Shown in pieces: positions 29,620 through 37,800 of a stretch of DNA of 64,000 bases. Position 1 is the stretch's first letter. Each line of letters starts with the position of its first letter. Both the position numbers and the translations under genes were made by a program. The stretch lies in assembly GCF_023897065.1 (NCBI RefSeq), contig NZ_JAMHIV010000013.1:124001-188000 (forward strand), written 5' to 3'. Source of the stretch: Crossiella sp. SN42. Its GTDB lineage: Bacteria > Actinomycetota > Actinomycetes > Mycobacteriales > Pseudonocardiaceae. Below the pieces are notes generated by a model. The model did no database searches and was not told the origin of the DNA. It saw nothing but the letters and a program-made list of their open reading frames with translations.

Positions 29620-31320
29620 TCATTGGGCTGACAGGTGGAGTTCCGCCGGGCTGGGTTCGCGGGGCCGGGGGTGGCGCAGCATCGCCAGGTGCTCGCTTGA
29701 GGTCAGCGCGGGCGGTCCGGCGGCGGGAGCGTGCGTGGTCCGCCGGATCGGGACCGGTGGCGGGGCTGGGTCGGGTGCCGGCGGGGGAGCCGACGACGCG
29801 GAGTGCTTGGCCGTGATCGGCAGCGGCGCGGTGGTGTGGGCCGCGGTTGCCGGAGCCGGGACCGCGCGGGCCGCAGCCGCATGGGCCGGGACTGAGCGGG
29901 CGGGGCCCGGGTCGGTCGGCACTGAGCGGGCCGGGGCCGTCGTGGCCGGGACCGAGCGGGCCGGGGCCGAGTGGGCTGGGACTGAGCGGGCCGGGGCCGG
30001 ATCGGCCGGGCCTGAGCTGGCCGGGACCGAGCGGGCCGCAGCGGAACGCGCCGGAACCGAATGCGCCGGAGTGGAGTTCGCCGGAGCCGAATGCGCCGTC
30101 ACCGAGTAGTGGGCCGGGGCCGGGGGGATCGGCGCCGAGTGCGCAGCGGGGATCGGCGTGGCCGGTGCGGGGGCGGCCAGGTTCTCCGGGGTGAGCGGGA
30201 AGCTGGCGCGGACCACGTAGCCGCCGTCCTCCGTGGGCTGCGCGGTGAGCGTGCCGCCGAGCATGGCCGCGCGCTCGCGCAGGCCCATCAGGCCGTGGCC
30301 GCCGGGGGGCAGCGGTGCGAGGCCGTCCTGGGCGCGGGGGCAGGCGTTGCGCACCTCCACGTGCAGGCTGCCCGAGGCCAGGCCCAGGTGCACCGTGACC
30401 GGGGCGCCGGAGGCGTGCTTGCCGATGTTGGTCAGTGCCTCCTGCACCGTCCGGTACACCGCGCAGCCCAGCTGCGGGGACACCGGGCCGGGCATCGGGC
30501 CCATGGTCAGCGTGGCGGGCAGGCCGCAGTCGGCGACCAGCTGGGGCACGTCTTCCAGGGTCGGTTGCACGGCTTCGCAGTCCAGGGTGGAGGAGCGCAG
30601 CAGGCCGACCAGGTTGCGCAGCTCTTCCAGGGTGCGGTTGGACAGCTTGCGGATGGTCTGCGCGATCTCCTTGGAGTCCGCGTCCTCGGCCACCATCTGC
30701 AGCGCGCCTGCCTGGATCGCGATCAGCGTGACCTGGTGGGACACCACGTCGTGCATCTCGCGGGCCAGCCGGGTCCGCTCCTCGGCGCGCACCGCGTGGT
30801 CGTGCAGCCGCTGCTGCTTCTCCCGGCCGGCGGCCAGCTCGGTGAGCCTGCCGGTCAGCTCGCACCGGGCCCGCACCAGCAGGCCGACGGTGACCGGGGT
30901 GCCCGACAGCAGCGCGGCGTACAGGGCGCGCAGGAGCGCCTCGTGCGGGGCCACGTCGGGGAAGACCTGCATCGGGCCCAGGGTGAGGCAGCCACCGAAG
31001 ACCAGCAGTGCGCCCGCGACGGTCTGCCAGTCCAGCTTGCGCGACCTGGCCACCGTGTACAGCGCGACCATCGCGGCCAGCACGGTGAAGCCCACCACGA
31101 GGCCGGGAATGGTCAGCACCAGCGCGGTGCGCGGGAACTCCCTGCGGAACAGCAGCGCCAGGCAGGCCAGCGCGGGCAGCAGGAACGTGTAATGCGTCGA
31201 GGGCGCCGTGTTCACCACGACGTCCAGACCCGCCAGGGTGAGCAACCCCAGGTCGGTCAGCGTGCGCCGCAGGCAGCGCAGTCCGTCCGGCCCGCGGTCG
31301 CCGCGGGTTTCCGTGCTCAC
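29620..31320 (-). CDS. NarL/DesK-type sensor histidine kinase with long repetitive C-terminal tail
   Basis: 566 aa. Several hydrophobic helices (~22-150) form the membrane sensor. The HisKA_3 dimerisation helix carries His190 (REMHDVVSHQ), followed by the ATPase domain (VQEALTNIGKHA, GGHGLMGLRERA) to about 380. Then come ~185 residues of Ser/Pro/Ala/His repeats (ARSVPAHSAP-like, period 5 aa), not part of the kinase fold. GTG 31320 was chosen where the family N terminus begins. No NarL-type regulator gene adjoins it, so it is orphaned in this window. The tail may be an unstructured linker or a product of repeat slippage. Confidence 0.87.
   Translation of the reverse strand: MSTETRGDRGPDGLRCLRRTLTDLGLLTLAGLDVVVNTAPSTHYTFLLPALACLALLFRREFPRTALVLTIPGLVVGFTVLAAMVALYTVARSRKLDWQTVAGALLVFGGCLTLGPMQVFPDVAPHEALLRALYAALLSGTPVTVGLLVRARCELTGRLTELAAGREKQQRLHDHAVRAEERTRLAREMHDVVSHQVTLIAIQAGALQMVAEDADSKEIAQTIRKLSNRTLEELRNLVGLLRSSTLDCEAVQPTLEDVPQLVADCGLPATLTMGPMPGPVSPQLGCAVYRTVQEALTNIGKHASGAPVTVHLGLASGSLHVEVRNACPRAQDGLAPLPPGGHGLMGLRERAAMLGGTLTAQPTEDGGYVVRASFPLTPENLAAPAPATPIPAAHSAPIPPAPAHYSVTAHSAPANSTPAHSVPARSAAARSVPASSGPADPAPARSVPAHSAPARSVPATTAPARSVPTDPGPARSVPAHAAAARAVPAPATAAHTTAPLPITAKHSASSAPPPAPDPAPPPVPIRRTTHAPAAGPPALTSSEHLAMLRHPRPREPSPAELHLSAQ
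29837..30110. repeat. Imperfect 15-bp tandem repeats encoding the kinase tail
   Basis: Units such as GCCGGGACCGAGCGG, GCCGGGGCCGAGTGG and GCTGGGACTGAGCGG follow one another with 15-bp period (5 codons), in frame with the kinase. Length variation between strains would be expected. Confidence 0.8.
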
Positions 31321-31816
31321 GTTTGTCCTAGGGGCGGCCTGACGCAGGCCGGGCCCGGACAACCTCTTCGTGACCAGAGCAGCACCTCCGAGTCACCCGT
31401 CCGATCGACCCCACCGTACGGCAGCTTGCTGCCAAAAAACAGAGCCAGTTGACAAGTCTGTCCAGCTTGTCATGATCTGCGGGCAGCTGACTCGGCAGGC
31501 AGCCTGAGGACTTGTCAAAGTTTGTCAGATTGACCAAGTCATGCGTGACTACGCAGCGTGTTCCCTGTTCGGCTGCTCGACCGACTCGTTGCTCCGAACG
31601 TGGGCGTGTCATCAGTTTGACAACTTTGAACCAGTTGTCCGGCCATCGAACGGTCCAGTAACCCCTGGTGTTGACCGGGCAAATGGTACAGACCATTACG
31701 TCCGGTGGCGGTGCGCGGGAAATCGGCACACAGTTACCGCCGTCCGAGGGAACCGAGCGGGCCGTTGCCTAGTCTGACCGGGCGACAGGGTGGAATGGGG
31801 GGCGAGTGAAAGGTGA
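31321..31816. promoter_or_regulatory. Divergent 496-bp spacer with repeated TTGACAA/TTGTCA motifs
   Basis: No gene is supported here. The segment is visibly richer in A/T. TGACAAG (31450-31456) and CTTGTCA (31466-31472) form an inverted pair; CTTGTCA (31511-31517), TTTGTCA (31521-31527), TGACCAAG (31531-31538) and TGACAA (31618-31623) follow. It separates the orphan kinase from the type VII cassette and could hold both promoters and a multi-site operator. A -10-like TAGTCT is at 31770-31775. Confidence 0.5.
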
Positions 31817-32311
31817 ATGTTTGTGGACCCCGAAGCGTGGGTAGCGCGCATGGAGCGGGAGAACCGGGCCCGGCTGGCCGCCGTGGACGCGGTCTCCGGT
31901 GAACTGCAGCAGCTGAGCGGCCGCGCCAGCACCCCGGACGGGAAGATCAGCGTCGAGGTGCACGTCAACGGGACGCTCAAGGACGTGCAGATCCACCCCT
32001 CGCTGGTGGACGCCTCACTGCGCAACCTCGGCCAGCTGCTCGTGCAGCTCGCCCAGCAGGCCCAGGCGCAGGCGGGCCGCCAGCTGGAGGAGGTGGTCAC
32101 GCCGCTGTTCGGCGACGCCACCCAGACCATGGCCATGCTGCGCGGCTACCTGCCGCCCGCCGAGGACGAGGACGCCCCCGGCCAGCCAGGTCAGCCGCCG
32201 CAGGCCCAGCGGGAACCGAACGCCCCGCCGCGCCCGTCCCAGCCGCCGCGGCAGCCGCGGCCGGACCGGGACGAGGACGAGGACGACTTCGGCGGCCCGA
32301 TCCTGCGCTGA
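31817..32311 (+). CDS. YbaB/EbfC-like DNA-binding protein (type VII cassette)
   Basis: 164 aa. The first ~110 residues match the YbaB/EbfC fold: an N-terminal helix (EAWVARMERENRARLAAVDAVSGEL), a central sheet with DGKISVEVHVNGTLKDVQIHP and a closing helix. The C-terminal ~50 residues are a Pro/Gln/Asp-rich disordered tail. YbaB-like proteins bind DNA as dimers; versions beside ESX substrate genes are common in Actinobacteria with unknown purpose. Start ATG 31817; the GTG two codons later is possible. The next gene, an EspC-like substrate, starts 37 bp downstream. Confidence 0.8.
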   Translation: MFVDPEAWVARMERENRARLAAVDAVSGELQQLSGRASTPDGKISVEVHVNGTLKDVQIHPSLVDASLRNLGQLLVQLAQQAQAQAGRQLEEVVTPLFGDATQTMAMLRGYLPPAEDEDAPGQPGQPPQAQREPNAPPRPSQPPRQPRPDRDEDEDDFGGPILR

Positions 32312-32348
32312 GCGGGTTCGGCTGGCACACCCACTGGGGAAGGCAGTT

Positions 32349-32657
32349 ATGACGGCTGACAAGTTCACCACCAAGAGCGCCGAGCTGGAGAAGTACGCGG
32401 CCACCCTCCAGCGCATCGGCGAGGGCCTGTCCGGGCAGGCCACCGCCGCGGCGGGCATCCAGCTGGGCCACGAGGCCTACGGCGTGATCGGCATGCGCTT
32501 CGCAGGCGACCTGAACAAGCAGGCCGCCGAGGCCAGGGCGCAGATCGAGGACGGCGCGCAGGGATTGCAGGACGTGGCGAAGTCGCTCAAGGACGCCGCG
32601 CTGACCTACCAGCAAGCGGAGGACGGCATCCGCGACTCCTTCGACGGGAAGAAGTGA
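32349..32657 (+). CDS. EspC-like ESX/type VII secretion-associated protein
   Basis: 102 aa helical-hairpin protein. TTKSAELEKYAATLQRIGEGL and a second long helix (DVAKSLKDAALTYQQAEDGIRDSF) match the EspC/ESX secretion-associated family. YQQAE at the end is a YxxxD/E type VII export signal. It carries no WxG turn, as usual for this family; the turn is GIQLGHEAYGVIG. Just before it stands a YbaB-like gene and 7 bp after it a WXG-type protein, with which it probably pairs for export. No ESX core (EccC, EccD) lies in this window. Confidence 0.82.
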   Translation: MTADKFTTKSAELEKYAATLQRIGEGLSGQATAAAGIQLGHEAYGVIGMRFAGDLNKQAAEARAQIEDGAQGLQDVAKSLKDAALTYQQAEDGIRDSFDGKK

Positions 32658-32664
32658 GCTGACG

Positions 32665-33723
32665 ATGGAGTGGTTCTCCAACTTCGACGGCGCGACCAAG
32701 TCCCTGGACGGCTCTGGCGCGATCGGCAGCACTGCGGAGACGGTCTCGGCGCTGGTGCAGGGCGAGTTCCCGGAGGCGGGCGCCTCCGCGGCCGGGCTGG
32801 CCTTCGACGCGGTGGGCGTGGTCATGGACCCGTTCGGCTCGCTGCTGGAGGCAGGCATCGGCTGGGCGATGGAGCACATCGGCCCGCTCAAGGAGTGCCT
32901 GGACTACGTCAGCGGGGACGACGGCGAGGTCAAGAAGGGCGTGCTGGCCTGGCACAACGTGTCCAAGGAGATCACCGACCTGGCCACCGACACCCGCAAC
33001 GAGCTCAACGCGCAGATCGGCGGCTGGAGCGGTGACGCGCAGCTGGCGTTCAAAGAGCAGATGACCATCGTCAACGACAGCCTGCTGGCCATCAGCGGCG
33101 AGGCCAAGGCCACCTCCGAGGCCGCGGGCGGACTCGGCCAGGCGATGGCCGTGGTGCGCGCGATCGTGCGGGACACCATCTCGATCGTGGTCGCCGAGAT
33201 CATCAAGGCCATGGTCGCGGCCGGCCTGACCGCCTTCTTCACCTTCGGCGCCTCCATCGCCGCCGGGGTGTCCTGGGTGATCGCCAGGGTCGGCATGGCG
33301 GTCTCGAAGATCATGAAGTACTTCACCAAGTTCCTGCGCCTGTGCCAGGGCGTGAACCGGGTGCTGTCCACGATGATCCAGAACATGGCCAAGGCGGCCA
33401 GCAAGATCAAGGGCCTCGGCGGCCTCGGCAAGTACAGCCGCAGCGGGTTCGACCTGTCCAAGAGCGTCAGCAAAACCAACCAGAGCATGTTGCGCGGGCT
33501 CAGAGGCAACAGAGGCGAGCAGATACCCCGGCTGGACGGCTTGAAGGACGACTACGGGCAGGCCGCCGAGTACGGCAAGCAGGTCGGCAAGGAAGTCGGC
33601 AAGGAGTACCTGTGGCAGGCCCCGATCAAGGTCGGCCTTGAGGCGGGCAAGACCGCGGTGAAGGACGACTTCAACCCGGAGAACATCGAGCAGAACGAGA
33701 AGAAGGGCTGGTGGGAGAAGTAG
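32665..33723 (+). CDS. WXG-domain type VII substrate with hydrophobic central region
   Basis: 352 aa. Residues ~1-75 are an ALA/Gly-rich helical region; ~75-170 is a WXG100-type helical hairpin with the turn GGWSGDAQLAFKEQM (W-S-G). A hydrophobic block (~172-235: ISIVVAEIIKAMVAAGLTAFFTFGASIAAGVSWVIARVG) could span or disrupt a membrane. The last ~110 residues are Lys/Gly rich (KIKGLGGLGKYSRSG) and end KKGWWEK. Such layouts occur in type VII-exported polymorphic toxins, but no recognised toxin domain or adjoining immunity gene is visible. Last gene of the cassette; a perfect hairpin follows. Confidence 0.75.
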   Translation: MEWFSNFDGATKSLDGSGAIGSTAETVSALVQGEFPEAGASAAGLAFDAVGVVMDPFGSLLEAGIGWAMEHIGPLKECLDYVSGDDGEVKKGVLAWHNVSKEITDLATDTRNELNAQIGGWSGDAQLAFKEQMTIVNDSLLAISGEAKATSEAAGGLGQAMAVVRAIVRDTISIVVAEIIKAMVAAGLTAFFTFGASIAAGVSWVIARVGMAVSKIMKYFTKFLRLCQGVNRVLSTMIQNMAKAASKIKGLGGLGKYSRSGFDLSKSVSKTNQSMLRGLRGNRGEQIPRLDGLKDDYGQAAEYGKQVGKEVGKEYLWQAPIKVGLEAGKTAVKDDFNPENIEQNEKKGWWEK

Positions 33724-33741
33724 CTCCCGCCCGCTGACGCG

Positions 33742-33769
33742 AAGGCCCGGTCCCGGCGGACCGGGCCTT
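33742..33769. terminator. Bidirectional hairpin terminator
   Basis: Perfect 12-bp stem AAGGCCCGGTCC (33742-33753) with 33758-33769 and tetraloop CGGC, between the convergent WXG gene and the reverse-strand membrane protein gene. Confidence 0.88.
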
Positions 33770-33777
33770 CCGCGCGT

Positions 33778-34284
33778 TCAGGAGCGGTAGAAGCGGCGGG
33801 CGCGCCGCCACCCGGCCGGGTTGAGCCGCCTGGCCAGCGCGGGCCCGAACCGCCGGGACACTCCCAGCGCCAGCAGCAGCGCGCCGACCAGCAGGAAGGT
33901 GATCCGCAAGCCCCACTGCGGGCCGCGCGGAGCCAGTGGCGTGGTGGACAGCTCGGTGCGTCCCCACAGGCTGGGTTGCCGGCCCCACACCTCGATGTCC
34001 CCGGCCTCGCGCTGGGCGCGGGTGAGGCTCAGGTTGCCGCGCTCGGTGCTGCGGTCGTCCCAGGTGACGGTGACCGCGCAGTAGCCGGTGGCGCAGGGTT
34101 CGGCGAGGGTGGCCCGGCCGTGCAGTGGGGCGGGTTCCGGCCGGAAGGTCAGGGCGAACAGGGTGAGCAGGGTCAGGCCGAGGAGTCCGGCGATGAGCCG
34201 GACGGTGATGATCACCGCGTAGGCCAGGCGGGGGAAGCGGCGGTAGAGCTGCTCGTGGTCGGGGTGTGCGCCGGGGTAGGGCAT
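33778..34284 (-). CDS. Two-helix membrane protein, unknown function
   Basis: 168 aa. A short cytosolic start (MPYPGAHPDHEQLYRRFPRL) precedes helix 1 (~22-46). An extracytoplasmic segment of ~80 residues follows with two cysteines (EPCATGYCAVTVTWDD) likely in a disulfide, then helix 2 (~125-142) and a basic C terminus. No family recognised. It follows pgl on the same strand, with 3 bp between the pgl stop region and this start reversed in order (pgl ends at 34288), so the two are probably co-transcribed. Confidence 0.7.
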   Translation of the reverse strand: MPYPGAHPDHEQLYRRFPRLAYAVIITVRLIAGLLGLTLLTLFALTFRPEPAPLHGRATLAEPCATGYCAVTVTWDDRSTERGNLSLTRAQREAGDIEVWGRQPSLWGRTELSTTPLAPRGPQWGLRITFLLVGALLLALGVSRRFGPALARRLNPAGWRRARRFYRS

Positions 34285-34287
34285 GGC

Positions 34288-35034
34288 TCAGGCGGGGACC
34301 CGGGCGGCGGCGGTCCGGTCGAGCAGCCACAGGGTGCGCTCGGCGCCGCGGGCGCCGGCGGCCGGGATGTCGACCTCGGACACGCCGGTCAGGGCCTGGG
34401 CCACGGGGTCGGCCTTGGCCTCGCCGGTGGTCATCAGCCAGACCTCGCGGGCCGCCCGGATCGCGGGCAGGGTCAGGCTGACCCTGGTGGGCGGGGGCTT
34501 GGGGCAGTCGCGGACGGCGACCACGGTGCGCTCGGTCTCGTGCACGGCGGGGGAGTCCGGGAAGATCGAGGCGGTGTGGCCCTCCTCGCCGACGCCCAGC
34601 AGGCACACGTCGAAGGCGGGCACCGCGCCGGCACCGGCCGCGGCCAGGATCTCGGCGTAGGCGGCGGCCGCGGCGTCCGGGTCGTCGCCGAAGCGGCCGT
34701 CACTGGGCTCCATCGCGTGCACGCGGGCCGCCTCGACCGGGATGTGGTCGAGCAGGGCGGCCCGGGCCTGGGTCTCGTTGCGGTCCGGATGGCCGGCCGG
34801 CAAGAACCTTTCGTCCCCCCAGTACAGGTCCACCCGGCCCCAGTCCACCGCGTCCCTGGCGGCCAGGTGGCGCACCTGCTCCAGCACCGCGTTGCCGGTG
34901 CGGCCGCCGGTGAGCACCAGCGAGGCCGCGCCGCGCGCCGACTGGGCGTCCACCAGCGCCGTGACCAGGCGCGCGGCGGCCGCGGCGGCGAGCAGTTCCT
35001 GGTTGGCGTGCACCACTACCTGCGGTCGGCTCAT
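34288..35034 (-). CDS. pgl: 6-phosphogluconolactonase
   Basis: 248 aa. Hydrolyses 6-phosphogluconolactone after glucose-6-phosphate dehydrogenase in the oxidative pentose phosphate pathway. LVLTGGRTGNAVLEQV, VDLYWGDERFLP and GVGEEGHTASIFPDSPA are the DevB/Pgl motifs. GGRTGN binds phosphate, and the GEEGHTAS loop carries the catalytic His. ATG 35034 fits spacing from AGGA; ATG 35040 is also possible. Unusually, it is not next to zwf/opcA: zwf starts at 63386 on the opposite strand, so pgl is a separated or extra copy. Confidence 0.93.
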   Translation of the reverse strand: MSRPQVVVHANQELLAAAAAARLVTALVDAQSARGAASLVLTGGRTGNAVLEQVRHLAARDAVDWGRVDLYWGDERFLPAGHPDRNETQARAALLDHIPVEAARVHAMEPSDGRFGDDPDAAAAAYAEILAAAGAGAVPAFDVCLLGVGEEGHTASIFPDSPAVHETERTVVAVRDCPKPPPTRVSLTLPAIRAAREVWLMTTGEAKADPVAQALTGVSEVDIPAAGARGAERTLWLLDRTAAARVPA

Positions 35035-35176
35035 GGTCATCCATCCTGCCCTATCGGCCTACGGAGTGAGCCCGTAGGGGACCGGGGTCGCGGATCATCC
35101 CCGGGGTGGCAGACGGGGACCCGGCCGGTGCGCGAGCGTCGGTGCGGTCATCGTCACCACGAGGAAGGGGGACTCG

Positions 35177-36613
35177 ATGCGGTCGACCACCCGAGCGCTG
35201 GGCGTGCTGCTGACCGGTTCGGCGCTGCTGCTGTCCACCGGTACGGCTGCCGCGCGGCCCGGCCCGGACCGGAGCATCACCTGGGCGCCATGCCCGGAGG
35301 ACAAGAACGTCGAGTGCGGCACGCTGCGGCTGCCCGTCGACTGGGCCGATCCGGCGGGGGAGGAGTTTGATCTCGCCGTCGCCCGGCGGAAGGCGCTGGA
35401 CCCGGCGCGGCGGATCGGCGTGCTGCTGGTCAACCCCGGTGGCCCTGGCGGTTCGGGCGTCAGCTTCGCGTTGCGGGCCGACTCGACCTTCAGCCCGGAG
35501 GTGTTGCGGCGCTTCGACATCGTCGGGTTCGACCCGAGGGGTGTGGCGCGCAGCCATCCGGTGCGCTGCTCGGCGGAGCTGCTTCGGCGCCAGCCCTCCC
35601 GGTACCCGGGGACCCAGGCGGAGTTCGACCGGCTGGTCGCCTTCAACCGGGAGGTCCAGGCCGACTGCCGGGCCCGGACCGGGCCGCTGGCCGGGCACGT
35701 CGACGCCAAGGCGGTGACCACGGACATGGACGCGCTGCGCGCCGCCCTCGGTGAGCGGCAGATCAGCTACTTCGGGGTCTCCTACGGCTCGCTGTACGGC
35801 CAGCGCTACGCCGAGGACCACGGCCACCGGGTCCGGGCGATGGTCCTGGACTCGGGCATGGACCACAGCCTGGGCGCGACCGCCTTCGCCGCCACCGAGG
35901 CCGCCGCGGCCGGGGACTCCTTCCACGAGTGGGTCCGCTGGTGCGAGCGCACCCCCGGCTGCGCCCTGCACGGCCGGAACCTGGTGCGGGAGTGGGACGA
36001 GCTGCTGGCGCGGGCCGACCGGGGCGAGGTCAGGGACCCCGCCGATCCCGGCCGCTCGCTCACCTCGGCCGAGCTGACCGAGCGGGCGTTCATGCACCTG
36101 CGCGACCCGGCCTGGGCGGAGCTGGCCGACTACGTCAAAGCCGTGCTGGACCAGCGGCCGCGGGCGCTGGCCGCGCCACCGGAGACCGCGCCGAACCCGT
36201 TCCCGTTCGTCTTCTGCCAGGACTGGCGGATGGCGGTGCGCACCCTCGGCGACCTGACCCGGATCACCGAGCTGACCCGCCGGATCGCGCCGCGCCTGCG
36301 GGGCTCCCTGGCCGGGCAGCTGGCGGTGACCGGCTGCCTCGGCGCGCCCCCGGCCACCAGCCCGCAGCGCGAGCCCCGGCTGACCACCGCGCCCAGGCTG
36401 TTGCTGCTGCACGCCGCGCACGACCCGATCAGCCCGTACGCGTGGGCGGTCAACCTGCACCGGCAGGCCCGCGGCGGCACCGCGTTGCTCACCTACGACG
36501 GCTGGGGCCACGGGGTCTACCGGCGCAGCGCCTGCACCAGGGCCGCGCTGGAGGAGCACCTGGTCCACGGCAGGCTGCCCGCCGAGGGCGCGCGCTGCGC
36601 CGCGGTCGAGTGA
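35177..36613 (+). CDS. Secreted alpha/beta-hydrolase of the tripeptidyl aminopeptidase family
   Basis: 478 aa. A signal peptide (VLLTGSALLLSTGTAAA) is followed by ITWAPCPEDKNVECGTLRLPVDWADP, the family start. The oxyanion segment is VNPGGPGGSG, the nucleophile Ser lies in YFGVSYGSLYG, and a C-terminal TAP-like domain contains the acid (AHDPISP) and the His (GWGHGVYRRS). Six or more cysteines suggest disulfides. The SlpD/E/TAP family cleaves N-terminal tripeptides or related substrates outside the cell. GAGGAAGG precedes ATG 35177. Followed by its own hairpin at 36620-36648. Confidence 0.92.
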   Translation: MRSTTRALGVLLTGSALLLSTGTAAARPGPDRSITWAPCPEDKNVECGTLRLPVDWADPAGEEFDLAVARRKALDPARRIGVLLVNPGGPGGSGVSFALRADSTFSPEVLRRFDIVGFDPRGVARSHPVRCSAELLRRQPSRYPGTQAEFDRLVAFNREVQADCRARTGPLAGHVDAKAVTTDMDALRAALGERQISYFGVSYGSLYGQRYAEDHGHRVRAMVLDSGMDHSLGATAFAATEAAAAGDSFHEWVRWCERTPGCALHGRNLVREWDELLARADRGEVRDPADPGRSLTSAELTERAFMHLRDPAWAELADYVKAVLDQRPRALAAPPETAPNPFPFVFCQDWRMAVRTLGDLTRITELTRRIAPRLRGSLAGQLAVTGCLGAPPATSPQREPRLTTAPRLLLLHAAHDPISPYAWAVNLHRQARGGTALLTYDGWGHGVYRRSACTRAALEEHLVHGRLPAEGARCAAVE

Positions 36614-36619
36614 GCGGGT

Positions 36620-36648
36620 GGCGGCACCGACCATCGGCCGGTGCCGCC
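36620..36648 (+). terminator. Hairpin after the aminopeptidase gene
   Basis: Perfect 10-bp stem GGCGGCACCG (36620-36629) with 36639-36648 and a 9-nt loop. No T run. Confidence 0.6.
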
Positions 36649-36704
36649 GCGCCCCCGCTGGACCTAGGCAGGAAGCACAGCCTGGACGAGGAGGGGACAC
36701 CGTC

Positions 36705-37793
36705 ATGCGAGGACGAGCCACCGTAGTGCTGACCGCGGCCGCGCTGCTGCTGGTCGGGCCGCAGAGCAGCGCCCTGCCCGAGCAGCCGACCGCGCCAGGT
36801 GGGGCCGAGGCCGAGGTTGCCGAAGCCGAGGGCCGACGCCCCGCCCCGGACGCCCGCAACGTGGTGCTGGCCGTGCACGGCGGCGCCGGCGGCGGCCTGG
36901 TGCGCAAGGACACCAAGCCCGAGGTGGAGAAGGCCTACCGGGACGGCCTGACCGCCGCGCTGCGGGCGGGGCAGAAAGTGTTGCAGGGCAAGGGGACCAG
37001 CGTGGACGCGGTGGAGGCCGCGGTCAAGGTCCTGGAGGACGACCCGTTGTTCAACGCGGGCAAGGGCGCGGTGTTCACCGAGGACGCCGGGCACGAGCTG
37101 GACGCCTCGATCATGCGCGGCAAGGACCTGGCCGCCGGGGCGGTGGCCGGGGTGCGCAACGTGCGCAACCCGATCTCGGCGGCGCGGCTGGTGATGGACA
37201 AGAGCAAGCACGTGCTGCTCGCCGGTGAGGGCGCGGACGACTTCGCCGCCCGCAACGGCCTGCCCACGGTCACCCAGGACTACTACTGGACCCAGGCCCG
37301 CTGGGACGCGCTGATGAAGGCCAAGAACCCGGCCACCAGGGACCTGGCCGACCCGCAGGCGCACGGCACGGTCGGCGCGGTCGCGCTGGACCGCTCCCGC
37401 GACCTGGCCGCGGCCACCTCCACCGGCGGCCTGACCAACAAGATGACCGGTCGTCTCGGGGACTCGCCGGTGATCGGCGCGGGCACCTACGCGCGCAACG
37501 ACACCGCCGCGGTCAGCGCGACCGGGGCCGGTGAGGTGTTCATCAGGGGAGCGGCCGCGGGCACCATCTCGAACCTGGTCGAGTTCGGGCGGCGGTCACT
37601 GGCCGAGGCCGCCTTCGACGTGGTGGTCAAGCGGCTGCCCGCGCTCGGCGGCCAGGGCGGGGTGATCGCGCTGAACCGGGCCGGGGAGTTCGACGCGCCG
37701 CACAGCACGCCGGGCATGCTGCACGGCTACCTGACCGCGGATGGCCGGGTCGTCACGAAGGTGTTCCTGGACGAGACCCCGGCCAACCGCTGA
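36705..37793 (+). CDS. Secreted plant-type asparaginase / isoaspartyl peptidase (Ntn hydrolase)
   Basis: 362 aa. The first ~23 residues form a signal peptide (VVLTAAALLLVGPQSSA), an unusual trait because IaaA-type enzymes are mostly cytosolic. The Ntn fold begins at VVLAVHGGAGG. The proenzyme is cut before Thr222 in AHGTVGAVALDR. Substrate residues sit in TNKMTGRLGDSPVIGAGTYA. The family hydrolyses beta-aspartyl peptides and asparagine. A GAGGAGGGG ribosome site lies 8 nt before ATG 36705. A 14-base match to the spacer repeat core (ATGACCGGTCGTCT) at ~37442 falls in the conserved NKMTGRL codons and is probably fortuitous. Confidence 0.92.
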   Translation: MRGRATVVLTAAALLLVGPQSSALPEQPTAPGGAEAEVAEAEGRRPAPDARNVVLAVHGGAGGGLVRKDTKPEVEKAYRDGLTAALRAGQKVLQGKGTSVDAVEAAVKVLEDDPLFNAGKGAVFTEDAGHELDASIMRGKDLAAGAVAGVRNVRNPISAARLVMDKSKHVLLAGEGADDFAARNGLPTVTQDYYWTQARWDALMKAKNPATRDLADPQAHGTVGAVALDRSRDLAAATSTGGLTNKMTGRLGDSPVIGAGTYARNDTAAVSATGAGEVFIRGAAAGTISNLVEFGRRSLAEAAFDVVVKRLPALGGQGGVIALNRAGEFDAPHSTPGMLHGYLTADGRVVTKVFLDETPANR

Positions 37794-37800
37794 GGTCAGG

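Noticed and set aside
29837-30110. Tandem repeats considered as a CRISPR array
   Set aside because: Units are contiguous 15-bp in-frame codon repeats without unique spacers.
31817-33723. A complete ESX secretion locus
   Set aside because: Only substrate-type genes are present; no EccB, EccC, EccD, EccE or mycosin gene is encoded in the window.
37438-37457. ATGACCGGTCGTCT match to the rbpA-cutA spacer repeat
   Set aside because: It encodes the conserved asparaginase residues NKMTGRL, so the match is most likely coincidental; it lacks the rest of the repeat.
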